Positions 61,532 to 64,000 of a stretch of 64,000 bases of DNA are shown here, piece after piece. Origin of the DNA: Pedobacter frigoris (lineage in GTDB: Bacteria; Bacteroidota; Bacteroidia; Sphingobacteriales; Sphingobacteriaceae); the NCBI RefSeq assembly GCF_005116445.1, contig NZ_SWBQ01000002.1, positions 62,001 through 126,000 on the forward strand, given 5' to 3'. The first letter of the stretch is position 1. Every line of letters starts with the position of its first letter. A model generated the notes under the pieces. That model saw nothing but the letters and a program-made list of their open reading frames with translations. It was not told the DNA's origin and did no database searches. The translations under genes were made by a program, and so were the position numbers.

Positions 61532-62383
61532 TTAATAAAACATTTCAACTTTTGCTACCTTCTTTAACTTCTTAATGGCCTTCATTCTAAGCTGTCTAAC
61601 CCTTTCCTTACTCAAGCCTACTTTCTCAGCTACGTCTCCTGTATCCAAGCCATATCCGGCACCAATACCATAACTGAGCTTGACGATTAACCTTTCTCTC
61701 TTTTTTAATGTATTTAACAATCTCTCTAATTGAATTGAATCAGATTCATATATTAACTGGGTATCAGATTTTATCTCATTTTTATCTATCAGATCCAGCA
61801 TACTGCCAATTTTTCCATTAGCTATCTCAAATTCTCTATCTAGTGAGACTGCAAAAGCGGAATGCGCAAAATAATCTGCAATTTTGATCTCGTCAATTGC
61901 CATGTAATCGGCTAACTCCCTCGTAGTAGGTTTTCGTTCCAGGCGCTGCTCCAGTTCTCCATCAGCGTGAAACAGTTTTGCTATAGCGACAATTTGATTT
62001 CCAGGTAGTCTGACAATCCTTCTCTTTTCACTAATCGCTCGCATAATGGACTGTCTGATCGACCACACTGCAAAACTAATGAACTTAAATCCTCTGGTGG
62101 GATCAAAAGATTGTGCTGCCCTGATAAGCCCTTTATTTCCTTCGCTGATCAAATCTTCCAATGCGAGACCATTGTTCTGATATCTTTTAGCAACTGACAC
62201 CACAAATTTAAGATTAGCAATTACCAGCTTATCTAATGCTGATTTATCTCCATTTTTAATTTTCTGTCCGAGTAGAACCTCTTCGTCGGGAAGAATAAGT
62301 TCGTATTTACCTATCTCGGCAAGATACCGATCAAGTATTGCGGTATGAGTCGTAGCCAGTTGATTAATTCTTAGTGCTCTCAT
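61532..62383 (-). CDS. RpoD-like sigma-70 factor (group 2/3)
   Basis: A 283-aa sigma factor. Region 1.2 is LDRYLAEIGKYELILPDEEVLLGQKI. Region 2 is LVIANLKFVVSVAKRYQNNGLALEDLISEGNKGLIRAAQSFDPTRGFKFISFAVWSIRQSIMRAI. Region 3 contains LERKPTTRELADYMAI. Region 4 is LNTLKKRERLIVKLSYGIG...DTGDVAEKVGLSKERVRQLRMKAIKKL. It lacks the long region 1.1 of a typical primary sigma and is probably an alternative, stress- or growth-phase-type factor, although Bacteroidota RpoD proteins are also short. It is the first gene of an operon with the RRM gene. Confidence 0.88.
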   Translation of the reverse strand: MRALRINQLATTHTAILDRYLAEIGKYELILPDEEVLLGQKIKNGDKSALDKLVIANLKFVVSVAKRYQNNGLALEDLISEGNKGLIRAAQSFDPTRGFKFISFAVWSIRQSIMRAISEKRRIVRLPGNQIVAIAKLFHADGELEQRLERKPTTRELADYMAIDEIKIADYFAHSAFAVSLDREFEIANGKIGSMLDLIDKNEIKSDTQLIYESDSIQLERLLNTLKKRERLIVKLSYGIGAGYGLDTGDVAEKVGLSKERVRQLRMKAIKKLKKVAKVEMFY

Positions 62384-62570
62384 TTACGTTATATTTAGCT
62401 CCATTTATTTGGTCTGCAAAAATAACAGCTAATGCACAGTTAATCAGTCACTCCAGTTCCAATTACATGAACTCTAGAGACAAATATTATCGAAATAATA
62501 ATTTTTGAAGAAAACGTATCCTTAAACCGGAAGCAGAATTGAATAATCAGAATACATCAAAACTGTTAAA

Positions 62571-62612
62571 AAGACAAGGGTTCCGGCATTGCCGGAACCC
62601 TTGTCTTTATTT
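62571..62612 (-). terminator. Strong bidirectional terminator
   Basis: An 18-bp perfect inverted repeat (62571-62588 with 62590-62607, GGGTTCCGGCA / TGCCGGAACCC core) with T-rich sequence on both sides. It lies 20 bases past the permease stop, so it ends that transcript and separates it from the sigma gene. Confidence 0.85.
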
Positions 62613-62631
62613 TTCAGGAAAAACTCAGTAA

Positions 62632-64000
62632 TTAAGACTGACTATCTTCTTTTTCTTTGGTGAAATAATAAACCGGAATACCCAACAGCATAATTAAAAC
62701 TCCCCAGCCACAGGTTTCGAATTTATACCTTAACAAACCGATGCAAAGTGCCGAAGCCAGGATAATGTATAAGGCCGGTAAGATCGGGTAGCCAAATGCT
62801 TTGTAAGGGCGTTCTGCATTGGGCATCTTTCTTCTAAGAATAAATATACCATATATAGTAAGGATATAGAAGATCATCACTATGATTACCACAAAATCCA
62901 GTAAAGCACCGTATTGACCGGTTAAACATAGTGCAGAAGCCCATATTCCTTGTGCCCATAATGCCCAACCTGGCACGTCAGATGCATTCAGGTTGGCAGC
63001 TTTCTTAAAGAAAAGACCATCCTTTGCCATTGTATAATACACCCTTGCCCCGGCCATGATCAATCCGTTATTACATGCGAAAGTAGATATCATGATCATC
63101 ACCGCAATGATAATTGTACCCGCAGGCCCAAAAATATATTGGGCGGCCACTACTGCAACCCGGTCCGATTTGGCGGTTGTAATCTCGTCAAGCGGCAATA
63201 CAGATATATACATCAGATTAGCCAGAATATAAATTATACTGACAATAAATGTCCCCAAAAAAAGGCTGAGACCTACATTTCGTTGCGGATTTTTAATTTC
63301 TCCAGCAATAAAGGTTACTCCAGCCCAGGCGTCACTGGAAAACAGGGAGCCAACCATTGCTGCAGAAATTCCTGAAAGCAATAAACTTCCACTAATAGGA
63401 GACCAAGTCATGGTATCCAGACTAAAAGAACGCGTTTGCCATGCATTTGTCCAATTGGCATTCCATACTTCAGCTTTTGCAGCCAGTGCAAAGCCAAAGA
63501 TGATTAGACCAAACAAAGAGAGAATTTTAATAATTGTTAAAACAGTCTGCAACATTTTGCTGTCCTTAACTCCCCTGCTATTGATATATGTAAGTAATAC
63601 TATTGTAACAATAGAGACAAGCTGTGCCGCATTCAATTCAAAAGAACCTGCACGATACAGGATGTTTTCATTGCTGAATGGTTCATATAAGTATGCTGCA
63701 AATTTAGAAAATGCAACCCCAACCGCAGCAATAGTACCCGTCTGGATTACTGCAAAGAGGCTCCATCCGTATAAAAATGCGATCAGCTTATTGTATGCTT
63801 CTTTAAGATAAACATATTGTCCGCCGGCTTTAGGAAACATCGCACTTAGTTCTCCATAACTTACGGCAGCAATAACAGTAATTACTGCTGTGAGTACCCA
63901 GATCAGGATCAGCCATCCTGCTGAACCCACATTACGGGCTATATCTGCACTCACGATAAAGATCCCGGAGCCAATCATAGAGCCTACTACGAGCATTGTA
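62632..64000 (-). CDS. APC-family amino acid permease, 5' end cut by window edge
   Basis: At least 454 residues. The frame is open beyond the first ATG (63996): the codon before it reads Thr, matching the usual ...(D)AT-MLVVGSMIGSGIF start segment, so the true start is outside the window. About 12 membrane helices are visible. Signature parts are MIGSGIFIVSADIARNVGSAGWLI, FPKAGGQYVYLKEAYNKLIAFLYGW, and SDAWAGVTFIAGEIKNPQRNVGLSLFLG. It fits the LAT/amino acid-polyamine type of transporter. The substrate is not predictable. It ends at a strong terminator. Confidence 0.88.
   Translation of the reverse strand, partial: TMLVVGSMIGSGIFIVSADIARNVGSAGWLILIWVLTAVITVIAAVSYGELSAMFPKAGGQYVYLKEAYNKLIAFLYGWSLFAVIQTGTIAAVGVAFSKFAAYLYEPFSNENILYRAGSFELNAAQLVSIVTIVLLTYINSRGVKDSKMLQTVLTIIKILSLFGLIIFGFALAAKAEVWNANWTNAWQTRSFSLDTMTWSPISGSLLLSGISAAMVGSLFSSDAWAGVTFIAGEIKNPQRNVGLSLFLGTFIVSIIYILANLMYISVLPLDEITTAKSDRVAVVAAQYIFGPAGTIIIAVMIMISTFACNNGLIMAGARVYYTMAKDGLFFKKAANLNASDVPGWALWAQGIWASALCLTGQYGALLDFVVIIVMIFYILTIYGIFILRRKMPNAERPYKAFGYPILPALYIILASALCIGLLRYKFETCGWGVLIMLLGIPVYYFTKEKEDSQS

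Noticed and set aside
1..64000. tRNA, rRNA or CRISPR array
   Set aside because: No cloverleaf-like or rRNA-like sequence and no regularly spaced short repeats were noticed by eye; a covariance-model search was not possible.

Overview
This window looks like chromosome from a Bacteroidota bacterium, most likely of the Sphingobacteriaceae (Pedobacter type). The signs are a SusC/SusD pair behind an ECF sigma/FecR anti-sigma pair, many lipoproteins with SPII signals, TonB-dependent receptors with a carboxypeptidase-regulatory N-terminal domain, promoters with a TAnnTTTG -7 box, AT-rich coding sequence, and few Shine-Dalgarno sequences. No rRNA, tRNA, CRISPR array, transposase or integrase was seen. 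Both window edges cut genes.

Region 1 (1-10.3 kb, minus strand) is an unusual paralogue cluster. Three lipoproteins share one N-terminal half and a Cys/Gly-rich linker but differ in C-terminal half: two end in a JAB/MPN-like motif (HTH...SxxD) and one in an HExxH motif. They are interleaved with two families of small secreted proteins, called A and B here. B occurs alone and fused to the end of A. This resembles a polymorphic-effector locus with companion genes and is a main candidate for an undescribed system.

Region 2 (10.4-18.7 kb) is mixed accessory DNA: two nearly identical 195-aa secreted-protein genes 3.6 kb apart, a lipoprotein, an SDR with an AraC-type regulator, a small PLDc_N-type membrane protein, an alpha/beta hydrolase lipoprotein, an NdpA-type nucleoid protein, a DUF805 membrane protein and a Fic protein.

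Region 3 (18.7-31.5 kb) is carbohydrate metabolism: mannonate dehydratase and an SDR (probable mannonate oxidoreductase) beside a LacI regulator with visible candidate operators; a divergent ThuA / Gfo-Idh-MocA / Gfo-Idh-MocA operon; a relic of a beta-helix glycosidase; a GH2-type enzyme; and an alpha-L-fucosidase (GH29) with a DUF6122-type membrane protein. Two complex inverted-repeat elements sit in the gaps.

Region 4 (31.5-42.6 kb, plus strand) is the second highlight. A tight operon carries a conserved unknown, a 29-aa membrane peptide, a PP2C phosphatase, a SEDS (RodA/FtsW)-class B PBP fusion of 1336 aa, an FHA protein, two transmembrane Ser/Thr kinases and a membrane LytTR regulator. 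The gene set and order strongly recall the actinobacterial fhaA/fhaB-pstP-rodA-pbpA-pknA-pknB cell-wall operon, which is unexpected in this phylum.

Region 5 (42.7-47.8 kb, plus) holds a TonB receptor, a parallel-beta-helix lipoprotein (SO_2929 type) and a diheme c-type cytochrome (SO_2930 type).

Region 6 (47.8-53.7 kb, minus) is a five-gene operon of permease, glutamine-synthetase-like ligase, Fe-alcohol dehydrogenase, class I glutamine amidotransferase-type hydrolase and aldehyde dehydrogenase. It fits catabolism of an amino-alcohol such as ethanolamine through gamma-glutamyl intermediates. Behind it lies an ECF sigma-FecR-SusC-SusD uptake locus (53.8-60.8 kb).

Region 7 (61.2-64 kb, minus) has an RpoD-like sigma factor paired with an RRM RNA-binding protein, and an amino-acid permease cut by the window end.
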